Assembly (NCBI GenBank): GCA_022180565.1
Contig: BQML01000008.1
Coordinates: 62,001 to 126,000, forward strand
Reading direction: 5' to 3'
Length of the DNA stretch: 64,000 bases
From: Bacteroidia bacterium
Lineage (GTDB): Bacteria > Bacteroidota > Ignavibacteria > UBA10030
Shown: positions 52,157-61,255 of the stretch, piece by piece
Position numbering within the stretch: the stretch's first letter is position 1
Layout of the letters: each line of letters opens with the position of its first letter
Program-made: the position numbers and the translations under genes
The notes under the pieces: generated by a model
What the model was told of the DNA's origin: nothing
Databases searched by the model: none
What the model saw: the letters and a program-made list of their open reading frames with translations, nothing else

Positions 52157-53820
52157 TTCGATCCGGTGAGCTGGAGAATGATCACGGTCATACTCAGCAC
52201 AACACTGACGAAACTTGCCGCTTGGCTGATCAGATTCAGATAATATGCCGTGGGATACTTGATGTCTTTGGGTACCCAGATGAAATCGCCGGGTTCAATC
52301 AATGTGTCGGAGGGATCGAGCCACTCGCGGGTCTTGCCCTTAATGATACGCGTCTTGCCCGCGTCGGCCTCTTCACCGTATCCCCCGGCTTTGCCCACAT
52401 AGTACCGGTAATCCGCTCCTTCTTTGTAGCTTACATATCCCGGCCGCCCCACCTGACCATAGACATACACGGTCTTTGCGGACGACGGAACAAAGATCAC
52501 ATCGCCGTCGCGTAAACGAACGTCGAAAGACCGGTCTCCGCGCTCAAACAATGCCACAAAATCCGTTGGGACGGTTCCCCTCCGCAGAGTGGCCTCAAGA
52601 TCGTAATACGCGCGCTCTTCGGGAGTCACCAACTGGTCGTTCATACGGAGATTCAGAAGCGCTTCCCGGCTCAGGTCCGCCGGAATCCCTTGAGCGGTCG
52701 TTTGTTTTCGCTCCACCTCCGCCATCGGCAAATAAGCCGATGCCGTGAATCCGCCGGCCCGCCCGATAACGTCGGAAAGCCATGAGCTGTCGGGCGTGAT
52801 GGGATAGGTTCCGGGGAACCTCACTTCTCCCTGGACAACAACCTTAAAATCTCCGCGCCTGTCATGAAATTCCCGTACGACAATGCGATCCTTGTTCTCG
52901 AGCGCGATATCGGAGGCTGATCCCGCCAAAATGGGTGAGATGTCATGAAGAAAGCGCCCGGATTCGGAACCGTCGCGCGCAAGCCGGAGAATCTCGACGC
53001 TGGTGGGGTCCGCCGCAAGTGTCAGCCCCTGCGCGATGCGAATCATGCTCACCAGGCTGTCCCCCGGTCTGAATTCATATTGTCCGGGAGCTTGAACGCC
53101 ACCATAGATACTCACGGACATCTGATCCAGGGCTCGTGGAGGCACAATGACCATGTCTCCCTCGCGAAGAAACGGATTGTCCTCGTTACGCCGCAAGGCA
53201 AAGAAACGATCGAGGTCCACGGTCCTGTCCGGCTCACCGTTTCGTCTCAGAATGATATGCCGCGTGGAAAACAGGATCTTGGACCGGTCGGCCGATGGGG
53301 CGGCCCCGGCCAAGACCAGCGCTTTATCAACTCTCATGACAGCGCTTGCAACATAACTTCCGGGTTTCTCGACAGCTCCGAGCACGCTGACGAGGAACGA
53401 TCGGGGTGTCAGGAGAGTCAGGGAAGGTCGCGCGGCGGAAAAGGACGACCGGACCGCTTCCTTCACAGCTTTCAGAGTTTTCCCATGGACGACGAACTCG
53501 CCGCTGCTGGGAATGACCAGAGTTCCTTCCGGACTCACCATGAGTTCAAGGGGAACCACCGTCATTCCGGGAATCAGGAAACTGAACACATCGCCGGGAC
53601 CGACGATGTACTCGCGTTCGTCAACAACTCCCTCAAGGGGTATTTGTGGGATCGTGACGTTCGTCTCGGGGCTCGAAAGTTTTTCCAGGGCCGATCCCAG
53701 CGACCTTCGTTCCCGGCCGGGGGTTGTCTGGGCATCCAGCCTTTCCTGCGCGATGAAAAGAGCCGACAGTATCGCAAGCAGCCGAGTCATGCCCTGAAAT
53801 GCCTGATTACCGTTCTTCAT
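52153..53820 (-). CDS. Wza/OtnA-type polysaccharide export protein with SLBB repeats
   Basis: About 555 residues from the ATG giving MKNGNQAF (GGAAG upstream); a start 30 bases further in, MTRLLAIL, also gives a signal peptide. After the signal: a Poly_export domain (EYIVGPGDVFSFLIPGM...TLVIPSSGEFVV), then at least four SLBB domains (VLGAVEKPGSYV, GVQAPGQYEFRPGDSL, GEVRFPGTYPI, GQVGRPGYVSYKEGADY), and a C-terminal helix. It forms the outer-membrane exit channel. It overlaps rmlB by 14 bases. Confidence 0.9.
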   Translation of the reverse strand: MKNGNQAFQGMTRLLAILSALFIAQERLDAQTTPGRERRSLGSALEKLSSPETNVTIPQIPLEGVVDEREYIVGPGDVFSFLIPGMTVVPLELMVSPEGTLVIPSSGEFVVHGKTLKAVKEAVRSSFSAARPSLTLLTPRSFLVSVLGAVEKPGSYVASAVMRVDKALVLAGAAPSADRSKILFSTRHIILRRNGEPDRTVDLDRFFALRRNEDNPFLREGDMVIVPPRALDQMSVSIYGGVQAPGQYEFRPGDSLVSMIRIAQGLTLAADPTSVEILRLARDGSESGRFLHDISPILAGSASDIALENKDRIVVREFHDRRGDFKVVVQGEVRFPGTYPITPDSSWLSDVIGRAGGFTASAYLPMAEVERKQTTAQGIPADLSREALLNLRMNDQLVTPEERAYYDLEATLRRGTVPTDFVALFERGDRSFDVRLRDGDVIFVPSSAKTVYVYGQVGRPGYVSYKEGADYRYYVGKAGGYGEEADAGKTRIIKGKTREWLDPSDTLIEPGDFIWVPKDIKYPTAYYLNLISQAASFVSVVLSMTVIILQLTGSK

Positions 53821-54817
53821 ACATCTTCCGATAGTATTCCTTGTATTCACCGCTGATGATTCGTTCCCACCATGTGCGGTGTTCCAGATACCAGCGGACA
53901 GTCGCCGAAAGTCCTTCCTCAAACGTTACGGCGGGCCTCCATCCAAGCTCTGACTGGATTCTCGAAGAATCGATGGCGTATCTGCGGTCGTGGCCGGGAC
54001 GATCCTTGACGAACGTAATCAACGACTCGGGTTTTCCGAGCTGACGGAGGATCAGGCGAATCACCTCGAGATTGGTCTTTTCGTTGGAGCCGCCGATATT
54101 GTACACCGTTCCCTCCTTTCCGCGGTGCAGGACTGCGTCGAGTGCCGCGCAATGATCGGCGACGTGCAGCCAATCGCGGACATTGAGCCCATCCCCATAG
54201 ACCGGAAGCGGTTTGTTCTGCAGAGCGTTGGCGATCATGAGCGGAATCAGCTTTTCGGGAAACTGGAAAGGGCCATAGTTGTTCGAACATCGCGTAATCA
54301 GGGCGGGAACCCCATGGGTGTGCTGATAGGCAAGCACGAGAAGATCCGCCGCGGCCTTACTCGCGGCGTAGGGGCTGTTGGGATGAAGCGGCGTGTACTC
54401 GGTGAATTTTCCCTCCGGCCCGAGCGATCCATACACCTCGTCCGTGGAAACCTGCAGGAACCGTTTGATTTTGAATTCCCGTGCCGCGTCCAGAAGCACG
54501 GTTGTTCCGCCCACGTTCGTCTCAACGAACTCGGCCGCTCCGACGATGCTCCGGTCGACATGAGACTCTGCCGCAATGTTCACAATGGCCTCGATCGCGT
54601 GCTCGCGGATCACTTCGTCCATCGTCTGCCGATCGCAGATGTCGGCCTTCACAAACGTATAGCGCGGATTTCCCTCTGCCTCCCTGAGATTCTCGAGATT
54701 CCCCGCGTAGGTAAGCTTGTCAACATTCACGATTCGATAGGAAGGATGCTTCGAGAGCATGGAGAGGACAAAATTGCTCCCGATGAATCCCGCTCCGCCT
54801 GTCACAAGAACATTCAT
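53807..54817 (-). CDS. rmlB: dTDP-glucose 4,6-dehydratase
   Basis: 336-residue short-chain dehydrogenase with NAD motif VTGGAGFIGSNFV, VDKLTYAGNLENL, catalytic STDEVYGSLG, YAASKAAADLLV (YxxxK) and RCSNNYGPFQFPEKLIP. It makes dTDP-4-keto-6-deoxyglucose, the entry point to rhamnose and aminated 6-deoxy sugars. Only this and an epimerase-like gene of the rhamnose pathway are present here. Starts six bases after that gene. Confidence 0.96.
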   Translation of the reverse strand: MNVLVTGGAGFIGSNFVLSMLSKHPSYRIVNVDKLTYAGNLENLREAEGNPRYTFVKADICDRQTMDEVIREHAIEAIVNIAAESHVDRSIVGAAEFVETNVGGTTVLLDAAREFKIKRFLQVSTDEVYGSLGPEGKFTEYTPLHPNSPYAASKAAADLLVLAYQHTHGVPALITRCSNNYGPFQFPEKLIPLMIANALQNKPLPVYGDGLNVRDWLHVADHCAALDAVLHRGKEGTVYNIGGSNEKTNLEVIRLILRQLGKPESLITFVKDRPGHDRRYAIDSSRIQSELGWRPAVTFEEGLSATVRWYLEHRTWWERIISGEYKEYYRKMYEER

Positions 54818-54823
54818 GGGCGT

Positions 54824-55300
54824 TCAGTCGATGACGTAGATCGACGCCGGATCGTGTTCATGCCGGATTTCATCCACCTTTTCCCTTTTCCCCCTTCCTG
54901 CATAGAGTCTGTTCGGAAAGTTGAGAACCCACCCCTCCACGGTGCCGATATTCTTGTACCCATGCACAACTCCGGGAGGAACGAGTACCAGAAGGGGCCT
55001 TTCTTCTCCGGCTTCGAAGGTCACGGTATGGCCGCGGGTGCGCGAATGCTTCCGGCTGTCCCAACACACCACCTTGAAGCGCGAGGGTCCGATGAAGCAA
55101 AAGAGATCGGTTTGTTCTACATGTTCGTGGGGACCGCGGGTGACGCCGGGTTTTGTACCCGAAACGTAACCCATTTCCGGAAAGAAATCGGCTTCGAGCT
55201 CATCCTTCCGAAAGACTTCGATCAGCCACCCGCGCGGGTCGGCATGGGGAACCAGCTCCTTGACCACCAATCCATCTATCGGACCGTTTGTAAACGTCAT
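54824..55300 (-). CDS. RmlC-like dTDP-sugar 3,5-epimerase family protein
   Basis: 158 residues, cupin fold, with DPRGWLIEVFRKDEL, TRGPHEHVEQTDLF, LVLVPPGVVHGYKN and a C-terminal DPASIYVID. It is shorter than RmlC (about 180) and its GPHEH replaces the LRGLHfQ stretch that contains the RmlC base, so the reaction may be an isomerisation or single epimerisation. First gene of the exopolysaccharide operon; promoter at 55454-55482. Confidence 0.85.
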   Translation of the reverse strand: MTFTNGPIDGLVVKELVPHADPRGWLIEVFRKDELEADFFPEMGYVSGTKPGVTRGPHEHVEQTDLFCFIGPSRFKVVCWDSRKHSRTRGHTVTFEAGEERPLLVLVPPGVVHGYKNIGTVEGWVLNFPNRLYAGRGKREKVDEIRHEHDPASIYVID

Positions 55301-55321
55301 GAGATTCTTTGTGGAAAAGAG

Positions 55322-55351
55322 AGTGTACGGATCGGGGACCTCCTGTACACT
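55322..55351 (-). promoter_or_regulatory. Dyad in the leader of the exopolysaccharide operon
   Basis: AGTGTAC (55322-55328) and GTACACT (55345-55351) are complementary 7-base arms 16 bases apart, inside the roughly 147-base leader. On the transcript strand the loop contains AGGAGG. It may be a regulator site or an RNA hairpin. Confidence 0.45.
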
Positions 55352-55453
55352 ACAGAACTGAATAATGCTCGACGGGTAATGCGTGAAAGGCTATGGTCGC
55401 GCAGTAACAAAAGGCGGGCGGGAGTTCCTCATTCACTGTCAATGAATGCGAAA

Positions 55454-55482
55454 AATCTAGGCATTTTTCCCCCGATTGTCAA
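55454..55482 (-). promoter_or_regulatory. Sigma70-like promoter of the exopolysaccharide operon
   Basis: On the minus strand TTGACA (55482-55477) and TAGATT (55459-55454) are 17 bases apart, directly behind the argS stop (55489). Transcription would start near 55447, about 147 bases before the first coding start. Confidence 0.72.
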
Positions 55483-55488
55483 TCCGAC

Positions 55489-57144
55489 CTACATTCTCTC
55501 CGGCGCCGAAATGCCCAATATTTTCAGGCCGTTTGCCAGAACGATCTGAGTGGCCTTGCAGAGCGCAAGTCGCGCTCGGGAGAGATCACGTTCGGGGACC
55601 ACGACACGGTGATCGTGATAGAACTTGTGAAACGCTGTCGCAACGTCCCCCAGATAGGTGGTCAGCCGGTGAGGCTCAAACGACGTACTGCACGACACGA
55701 TAACATCCGGAAAAGACATGAGGAGTTTCGCAAGTCCGATCTCTGCCGCGCCGCTCAGAAGATCCAGATTGGCGTCTGCAAGCACTCGCTGTTCCCCCGC
55801 GGCCAGTGCTCCTTCGGATTCGGCAAACCGGAGGATGCTGGCAATCCGCGCGTGGGCATACTGAAGATAATACACCGGATTCTTTTCCGTCTGTTCCTTG
55901 GCCAGGTTGAGGTCGAATTCGAGGTGGCTGGAGATCGAGCGCATGACGAAAAAGAAGCGCGCAGCGTCGGGACCTACTTCATCGAGGAGTTCCTCGAGCG
56001 TGACGAAGTTTGCCTGACGTTTTGACATTTTGACCTGCTGTCCGTCGCGCAGGAGCGTGACAAACTGGTGAATCACAACCTTGACACGGCTCTTGTCGTA
56101 TCCCAGCGCTTCGATGCCGGCCAACACATCGGGAATCGTGGCAATGTGATCGGCGCCAAAGATGTCCACGATGAACCCGAACCCGCGGCGGAATTTTTCA
56201 CGATGATAAGCGATATCCGGCAGACGGTAGGTCGGTTCCCCGGTGCTCTTGATCATCACCCGATCCTGCTCCAGCCCCAGGGCGGTGGCCTTGAACCAGA
56301 CCGCTCCATCCTGGTCGTACACCAGCCCTTTTGCCCGAAGCTCTGAGATCACTTCCTGCAACGCGCCGCTCGTGTAAAGAGAATCCTCGTTGAAGAACAC
56401 ATCAAACCGGACGCCCATGCGGGCAAGGACCGCCCGAATGTTCTCGAACAGCGTGGCTTCGGAGACTTCCTTGCAAATCTGAAGCGCCTCTTCCTCGGGA
56501 ACGCCTAACAAGGCATCCCCGCGAGCCGATTTCAGCTGTTCCGCGATATCCTTGATATACTCCCCTTGGTATCCATCCTCCGGAAAGGGGAATGAGGGAT
56601 CAAACAACTGCCGATACCGTGCATACGTGGACTCAGCCAACTTACGCATTTGTCGGCCCGCGTTGTTGTAGTAGTACTCGCGCGTAACGGCGTGCCCTGT
56701 CCACTCCAGAAGCGTGGCAATCGTGTCACCGATTGCCGCTTGCCTTCCATGGCCCACACTCAGAGGTCCGGTCGGATTCGCGCTGACAAACTCAACCTGT
56801 GTCCGAACACCTCGGCCGCCGTCCGTTCGCCCGAAGCTTTCCCCTTGCTTCAGAATACCCTGAAGCCCGCGGACAAAGAAGGCCCCGGCAAAATGAAAAT
56901 TGATGAACCCGGGACCGGCGATCTCGACCTTTTCCACAGAATCCGGATCGAGCTTCAGAGCGTTCACGATTTCCTGGGCAAGCACGCGGGGGTTCTTGCC
57001 GGCCTTCTTTGCAAGCACCATGGCGACATTCGTCGTCAGATCGCCGTGCTGTTCCAGCTTTGGCTGTTCAAAGGTGGGTTCAACGCCGGTGTAGGACAAA
57101 GACGAAAGCGCGGCATTGAGTTTTTCTGCGAGGTACGCTTTCAT
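55489..57144 (-). CDS. argS: Arginyl-tRNA synthetase
   Basis: 551 residues, class I: HIGH-like site in SANPTGPLSVGHGRQAAIGDT, N-terminal Add-1 domain (1-85), and the KMSK-like VKMSKRQANFVTL near residue 370, followed by the DALR anticodon domain ending LKILGISAPERM. Adjacent to rsfS with nine bases between. Confidence 0.97.
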   Translation of the reverse strand: MKAYLAEKLNAALSSLSYTGVEPTFEQPKLEQHGDLTTNVAMVLAKKAGKNPRVLAQEIVNALKLDPDSVEKVEIAGPGFINFHFAGAFFVRGLQGILKQGESFGRTDGGRGVRTQVEFVSANPTGPLSVGHGRQAAIGDTIATLLEWTGHAVTREYYYNNAGRQMRKLAESTYARYRQLFDPSFPFPEDGYQGEYIKDIAEQLKSARGDALLGVPEEEALQICKEVSEATLFENIRAVLARMGVRFDVFFNEDSLYTSGALQEVISELRAKGLVYDQDGAVWFKATALGLEQDRVMIKSTGEPTYRLPDIAYHREKFRRGFGFIVDIFGADHIATIPDVLAGIEALGYDKSRVKVVIHQFVTLLRDGQQVKMSKRQANFVTLEELLDEVGPDAARFFFVMRSISSHLEFDLNLAKEQTEKNPVYYLQYAHARIASILRFAESEGALAAGEQRVLADANLDLLSGAAEIGLAKLLMSFPDVIVSCSTSFEPHRLTTYLGDVATAFHKFYHDHRVVVPERDLSRARLALCKATQIVLANGLKILGISAPERM

Positions 57145-57153
57145 GGAAGGAGT

Positions 57154-57597
57154 TTACCGAGCGGATGCTGTTGTGCGGGCGGCGCTTCCCGATTTTGATT
57201 TCAGCGCCGGCAGGATTTTCACGGTCTTCCCTGTATCCTCGATGGGGTGAATCTTCGCGTCACTCCAGAGGCGCTCCAGATTGTAGAATCCGCGGATGTT
57301 CTTATGAAAGACATGAACCACGACATCCACGTAATCGAGCAGGACCCACTGGCGCGCCTGAAAACCCTCGGTATGCCACGCGGGGACGCCCCGTTCCTTC
57401 ATGCCATCGAGGATCCCGTCGGCGATGGCCTTCACCTGGGTGTCTGACTCGCCGGTGCAGATCACGAAATAATCCGTGGCACCGCTCTTCATGCGAAGGT
57501 CCATGAGAACCACATCCAGTGCCTTGCGGCCGATAGCCAGCTCGGCAACAGCTTTTGCAAGCATCCTTCCCGTCAATCGTTTCTCCTTTCGTTTCAT
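57154..57597 (-). CDS. rsfS: Ribosome silencing factor RsfS
   Basis: 147 residues with the family line KALDVVLMDLRMKSGATDYFVICTGESDTQVKAIADGILDGMK and GFQARQWVLLDYVDVVVHVFHKNIRGFYNLERLW. It binds ribosomal protein L14 and blocks subunit joining in starvation. A basic tail (KSKSGSAARTTASAR) exceeds the usual length of about 110-130. Overlaps the LytR_C gene by four bases. Confidence 0.96.
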   Translation of the reverse strand: MKRKEKRLTGRMLAKAVAELAIGRKALDVVLMDLRMKSGATDYFVICTGESDTQVKAIADGILDGMKERGVPAWHTEGFQARQWVLLDYVDVVVHVFHKNIRGFYNLERLWSDAKIHPIEDTGKTVKILPALKSKSGSAARTTASAR

Positions 57598-58079
57598 CTG
57601 AAGGGTCTCAGCGTTTCGTAATCCTTTCCGATGAACACCGAAACATCCAGATAAAGTGTTTTGTCGATCCTCTGCAGAACCTGTTCCATGGGAACTCCCA
57701 GGGCTTCGGCCACCTGGACCGCCGCGCGTGAATTCCCCGATCTGTCGATGACCATCGTTCGCTCGAGGGGCTCTCGGTAATTGCCGATTTCAACGACGTC
57801 GAATCCGCGAGACCGAAGGTAGTCCGTCATGCGCTGGGCAAGTTTCGCCTCACCGGTCGCATTGAACACATCCAGCTGAATCGTATGGACGCGCCCCTCC
57901 TCGACGATCTCTGATTCGGCCCCGCCCCGCCCGCGCGTGGCCAGGATGATCGCAATGACCGCGCTCAGAAAAACAACAAAGGACAGAACAAGGCGTTTGC
58001 GGACAGTTGGACGGCCTGAAGAGTGTTTCCGGCGTGCAGAGGGGGAATCCGTGGAAGCTTCGTGCGGAAGTTCAGCCAT
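57594..58079 (-). CDS. LytR C-terminal domain protein
   Basis: 161 residues: polar N-terminus, one membrane helix (about 31-49), and a C-terminal LytR_C domain (HTIQLDVFNATGEAKLAQRMTDYLRSRGFDVVEIGNYREPLE...VLQRIDKTLYLDVSVFIGKDY). It is a periplasmic domain without the LytR catalytic part. The pairing upstream of rsfS is a common arrangement in the phylum, as I recall. Confidence 0.85.
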   Translation of the reverse strand: MAELPHEASTDSPSARRKHSSGRPTVRKRLVLSFVVFLSAVIAIILATRGRGGAESEIVEEGRVHTIQLDVFNATGEAKLAQRMTDYLRSRGFDVVEIGNYREPLERTMVIDRSGNSRAAVQVAEALGVPMEQVLQRIDKTLYLDVSVFIGKDYETLRPFR

Positions 58080-58165
58080 TCGGTTTCGCTGTGGTCAAAA
58101 GAAAAACCGGACACTCTCTTTGCGGAGAATGGACCGGTTCTCGAACGGCCCAGCCTTTTCAGGAA

Positions 58166-58648
58166 TCAGCGATCCTCCACATCCATGGGAAGAATTCTGT
58201 CATACAATCCATAGCCGGAATTCCACCAGTACATCGGGGGAAGTTGGCGGAATTGAATCTGCAACAAGGTATTCTCGCTGGGCCGATAGTTCAACTGCGC
58301 CCTCGTCAGATAAATGCCTCCAAAATTTGCCATGGTGCCCGGAAGCCCGAACGGCGAATGGAGGACGCTGACGTCAAACCGTACATCGAGGGGGTCTGAG
58401 AACTTGTAGGCCAGGCTGTTGGTATACATCCCCATGGAAAGACCCTGTCCACCGAAGGAGGAATACGACAGCGTGTAGGAATGGTGCATACTCAGCCGAG
58501 CGGGATCCAGCCATCCGAACAGGAGCCCTTCGGAACCCCGAAGGATCGATGAGCTGACTCCCGTCGAAGACGGTGTCGTGGCGGATTTGAACTGCCCGGA
58601 AGCGCTGTTCACCAGCAGAACAACCGCTGCAACAATCCACAATCTCAT
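58166..58648 (-). CDS. Secreted beta-strand-rich protein, unknown
   Basis: 160 residues with a signal peptide (MRLWIVAAVVLLVNSASGQ). The mature part alternates aromatic and polar residues (HHSYTLSYSSFGGQGLSMGMYTNSLAYKF; ENTLLQIQFRQLPPMYWW) as in a small outer-membrane barrel or barrel fragment. No family recognised. The gaps on both sides (87 and 75 bases) leave room for its own promoter. Confidence 0.65.
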   Translation of the reverse strand: MRLWIVAAVVLLVNSASGQFKSATTPSSTGVSSSILRGSEGLLFGWLDPARLSMHHSYTLSYSSFGGQGLSMGMYTNSLAYKFSDPLDVRFDVSVLHSPFGLPGTMANFGGIYLTRAQLNYRPSENTLLQIQFRQLPPMYWWNSGYGLYDRILPMDVEDR

Positions 58649-58723
58649 CCTTTGCCTCCGTTTGATTCCATGATACCCATTTCCCTTTTCAGAGTCAAGC
58701 CCGCTCCAACAGTGAGGTTCACC

Positions 58724-59485
58724 CTATCCGTGGAACTCACGCTCCAGAAAGGCCCGCGCCTCTTCCAGTTGTTCCACCGTGTTGATGCCGCGAATCTCCC
58801 GTTCTTCTGCCGTTTTGACCGCCGCCACCTTCAGACGCTTCTTCCAAAAATAAGCAAAGACATCCGTCAGATAATACTCGTTCTGGGCGTTGTGCGGCGT
58901 AACGTGGGCCAGGGCGTTGAAAAGGGTCTCCTTATCAAACACATAAATTCCCGAATTGATTTCCCGCACTAACCGCTCTTCGTCCGTTGCATCCTTTTCT
59001 TCAACAATTTTCAAGACAGATCCGTCGGCGTTTCTAATGATCCGCCCATACCCATGGGGGTTATCCATCTCGGCCGTCAAAATCGTTGCCACGGCACCAC
59101 TCTCCCTGTGGTGTGTCACAAACGCCGCCAACGTGTCCGGCCTCAAGAGAGGAACGTCACCCGAAAGGACAAGAACATCCCCCCGGAATCCCTCAAGCGC
59201 GGCTTCCGTTTGCATCACGGCATGGCCGGTTCCCAACTGCTCCGCCTGGACCACGGCCTCGGCCTCCGGACACGATACGCGGATAAACTCCATGACCGAC
59301 TCCTTCTGATACCCCACAATGATCAAGATCCGCGAGGCCTTGATCGAAGAGGCAGCGTCCACCACAAAATGGATCATCGGCTTTCCGTTCAGCTCGTACA
59401 TGACCTTGGCGCGGCTCGGATCATTCATTCGTGTCCCTTTTCCGGCGGCCAGAATCACAATTGCGAGTTGGCGCTCCTTGCTCAT
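58724..59485 (-). CDS. GlmU-N-like sugar-nucleotide pyrophosphorylase
   Basis: 253 residues, only the nucleotidyltransferase half of GlmU: AIVILAAGKGTRMNDPSRAKVMYELNGKPMIHFVVDA, QAEQLGTGHAVMQTEAAL, VLVLSGDVPLLRPDTL, NSGIYVFDKETLF. The left-handed beta-helix acetyltransferase is absent. It would make UDP-GlcNAc or a related UDP-sugar if a separate acetyltransferase exists elsewhere. Seven bases separate its start from the panC stop. Confidence 0.9.
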   Translation of the reverse strand: MSKERQLAIVILAAGKGTRMNDPSRAKVMYELNGKPMIHFVVDAASSIKASRILIIVGYQKESVMEFIRVSCPEAEAVVQAEQLGTGHAVMQTEAALEGFRGDVLVLSGDVPLLRPDTLAAFVTHHRESGAVATILTAEMDNPHGYGRIIRNADGSVLKIVEEKDATDEERLVREINSGIYVFDKETLFNALAHVTPHNAQNEYYLTDVFAYFWKKRLKVAAVKTAEEREIRGINTVEQLEEARAFLEREFHG

Positions 59486-59492
59486 GCGGATC

Positions 59493-60344
59493 TCACGAAA
59501 CGGGAATGACGATGTTATCGATCAGCCTTGTTTTTCCGAAACGCACGGCCAGGGCAACCAGAATGTTGGGAGGATCAATCTTCTCCACTTCTTCAAATGT
59601 CTCGGGCCGGACGAAAGCAATATAATCCACGGCGGATACGCGCGCGTTCCAAAGGATTTCCTCCATGCCGCGCCGAATCGTCTCGACGGCCCTCTCTCCT
59701 TTCCGAACGGCGTCCTCGGCGAAACGAAGGCTCCTGAACAACGCAACGGCGTTCTTCCGTTCTTCCGGACTGAGATACACGTTCCTTGAACTCATGGCCA
59801 GACCGTCGGATTCACGGACAATCGGGGCGATGATCAGCCGGATGTCGAGATTCATATCCTTCACCATCCTACTTATGATCGCCGCCTGTTGGGCATCTTT
59901 TTGACCGAACACCGCTACGTGCGGCTTCACAATGTGGAACAACTTCATTACGACTGTCGTGACCCCCCGAAAATGGGATGGGCGGAATGCACCCTCCAGA
60001 ACCGTCGAAAGGCCCTCGGTGAAGACATACGTCTTGAACCCTGCAGGATACATCTCGTCCGCGGCGGGCATGAACAAAATGTCGGTCCCTGCCTGAGAGG
60101 CGAGACGTTTGTCCCTCTCCGTGTCGCGGGGATAGCGCTCAAAGTCCTCGCCCGGGCCGAACTGGGTCGGATTGACAAAGAGCGTCGTAACGACGACATC
60201 GGTTTCCTTCCGTGCCTGCGCGACAAGACTCAGGTGCCCGTCGTGCAAATACCCCATCGTTGGGACCACGCCTATCGTCGTGCCCCTCCGACGCAATTCT
60301 TCGGCGCGCGACTGCATTTCGCCGATGAGCGTGACGGTCTCCAT
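59493..60344 (-). CDS. panC: Pantothenate synthetase
   Basis: 283 residues with the HIGH-like GVVPTMGYLHDGHLSLVAQARK, FVNPTQFGPGEDFERYPRD, FGQKDAQQAAIISRMVKDMN and SSRNVYLSPEER. It joins pantoate and beta-alanine with ATP. Full length. Two bases from the arginase gene. Confidence 0.97.
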   Translation of the reverse strand: METVTLIGEMQSRAEELRRRGTTIGVVPTMGYLHDGHLSLVAQARKETDVVVTTLFVNPTQFGPGEDFERYPRDTERDKRLASQAGTDILFMPAADEMYPAGFKTYVFTEGLSTVLEGAFRPSHFRGVTTVVMKLFHIVKPHVAVFGQKDAQQAAIISRMVKDMNLDIRLIIAPIVRESDGLAMSSRNVYLSPEERKNAVALFRSLRFAEDAVRKGERAVETIRRGMEEILWNARVSAVDYIAFVRPETFEEVEKIDPPNILVALAVRFGKTRLIDNIVIPVS

Positions 60345-60346
60345 GC

Positions 60347-61249
60347 TCAGATGATTTTCTTGCCGAAGCCCGATTGGATCAGTTCAACGGCAAACTCGGC
60401 GGACTGGTTCCTGTTATCCAGAATCGGGTTCACTTCCACCACCTCCAGAGAGGTCATTTTGCCTGATTCATTCAGCGTTTCCATGATCAGGTGAGCTTCG
60501 CGGTAATTCAATCCTCCTTTCACCGGCGTTCCCACGCCCGGCGCCACCTGAGGGTCCACGCCGTCAAGATCGAAGCTCACATGCAGGAGATCGACCTGGC
60601 GCAGACGCCGCAGTGCCCGCCCGATGACCACCGAAATCCCGTGCTTGTCGATATCTTCCATCGTGAAAATGTTGATCCCATACTGTTTGATCACCTTCCG
60701 CTCCCCTTCATCAAGATCCCGCGTACCGATCAGCACCACATCGCGGGGATCCACCTTTCGAAAATCCCCTCCGACGGACGTGAGCTCGATCGCTCCCATT
60801 CCGATCGAAGCGGCCAGGGGCATGCCGTGGATGTTTCCTGACGGCGTTGTTTCCGGCGTGTTGAGATCGCCGTGTGCGTCGATCCAGATCACGCCGAACC
60901 GTTTCCGATGCTTGCGGCAGTACGATGCAATGCCCGCAAGCGTCCCGATCGCGATGGAATGATCCCCGCCCAGGACGAGTGGAAAGCCGCCGGCGGAAAG
61001 CACTTTTTCTACTTTACCGTGAAGCAGGGTACAGGCGCGGACGATTTCCGGCAGGTACTTGAGCTTTTCGTTGCGGATTCTTTGAAGCTCGGGAGGTTTG
61101 ATGCTAATGTCGCCCTCGTCGGCTACCTGGTGACCGAGGGCAATCAACTTCTCACTGAGTCCGGCGATGCGGATGGCGGATGGTCCCATATCGACCCCGC
61201 GCCGGCCGGCACCAAGATCCATGGGTACGCCAAGGATGTGTATCTTCAT
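60347..61249 (-). CDS. rocF: Arginase
   Basis: 300 residues with Mn2+ ligands in VLGGDHSIAIGTLAG, VIWIDAHGDLN, and LHVSFDLDGVDPQVAPGVGTPVKGGL, and Glu in VVEVNP. The N-terminal ILGVPMDLGAGRRGVDMGPSAIR is typical for arginase rather than agmatinase. It splits arginine to ornithine and urea. Confidence 0.93.
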   Translation of the reverse strand: MKIHILGVPMDLGAGRRGVDMGPSAIRIAGLSEKLIALGHQVADEGDISIKPPELQRIRNEKLKYLPEIVRACTLLHGKVEKVLSAGGFPLVLGGDHSIAIGTLAGIASYCRKHRKRFGVIWIDAHGDLNTPETTPSGNIHGMPLAASIGMGAIELTSVGGDFRKVDPRDVVLIGTRDLDEGERKVIKQYGINIFTMEDIDKHGISVVIGRALRRLRQVDLLHVSFDLDGVDPQVAPGVGTPVKGGLNYREAHLIMETLNESGKMTSLEVVEVNPILDNRNQSAEFAVELIQSGFGKKII

Positions 61250-61255
61250 ACATGT

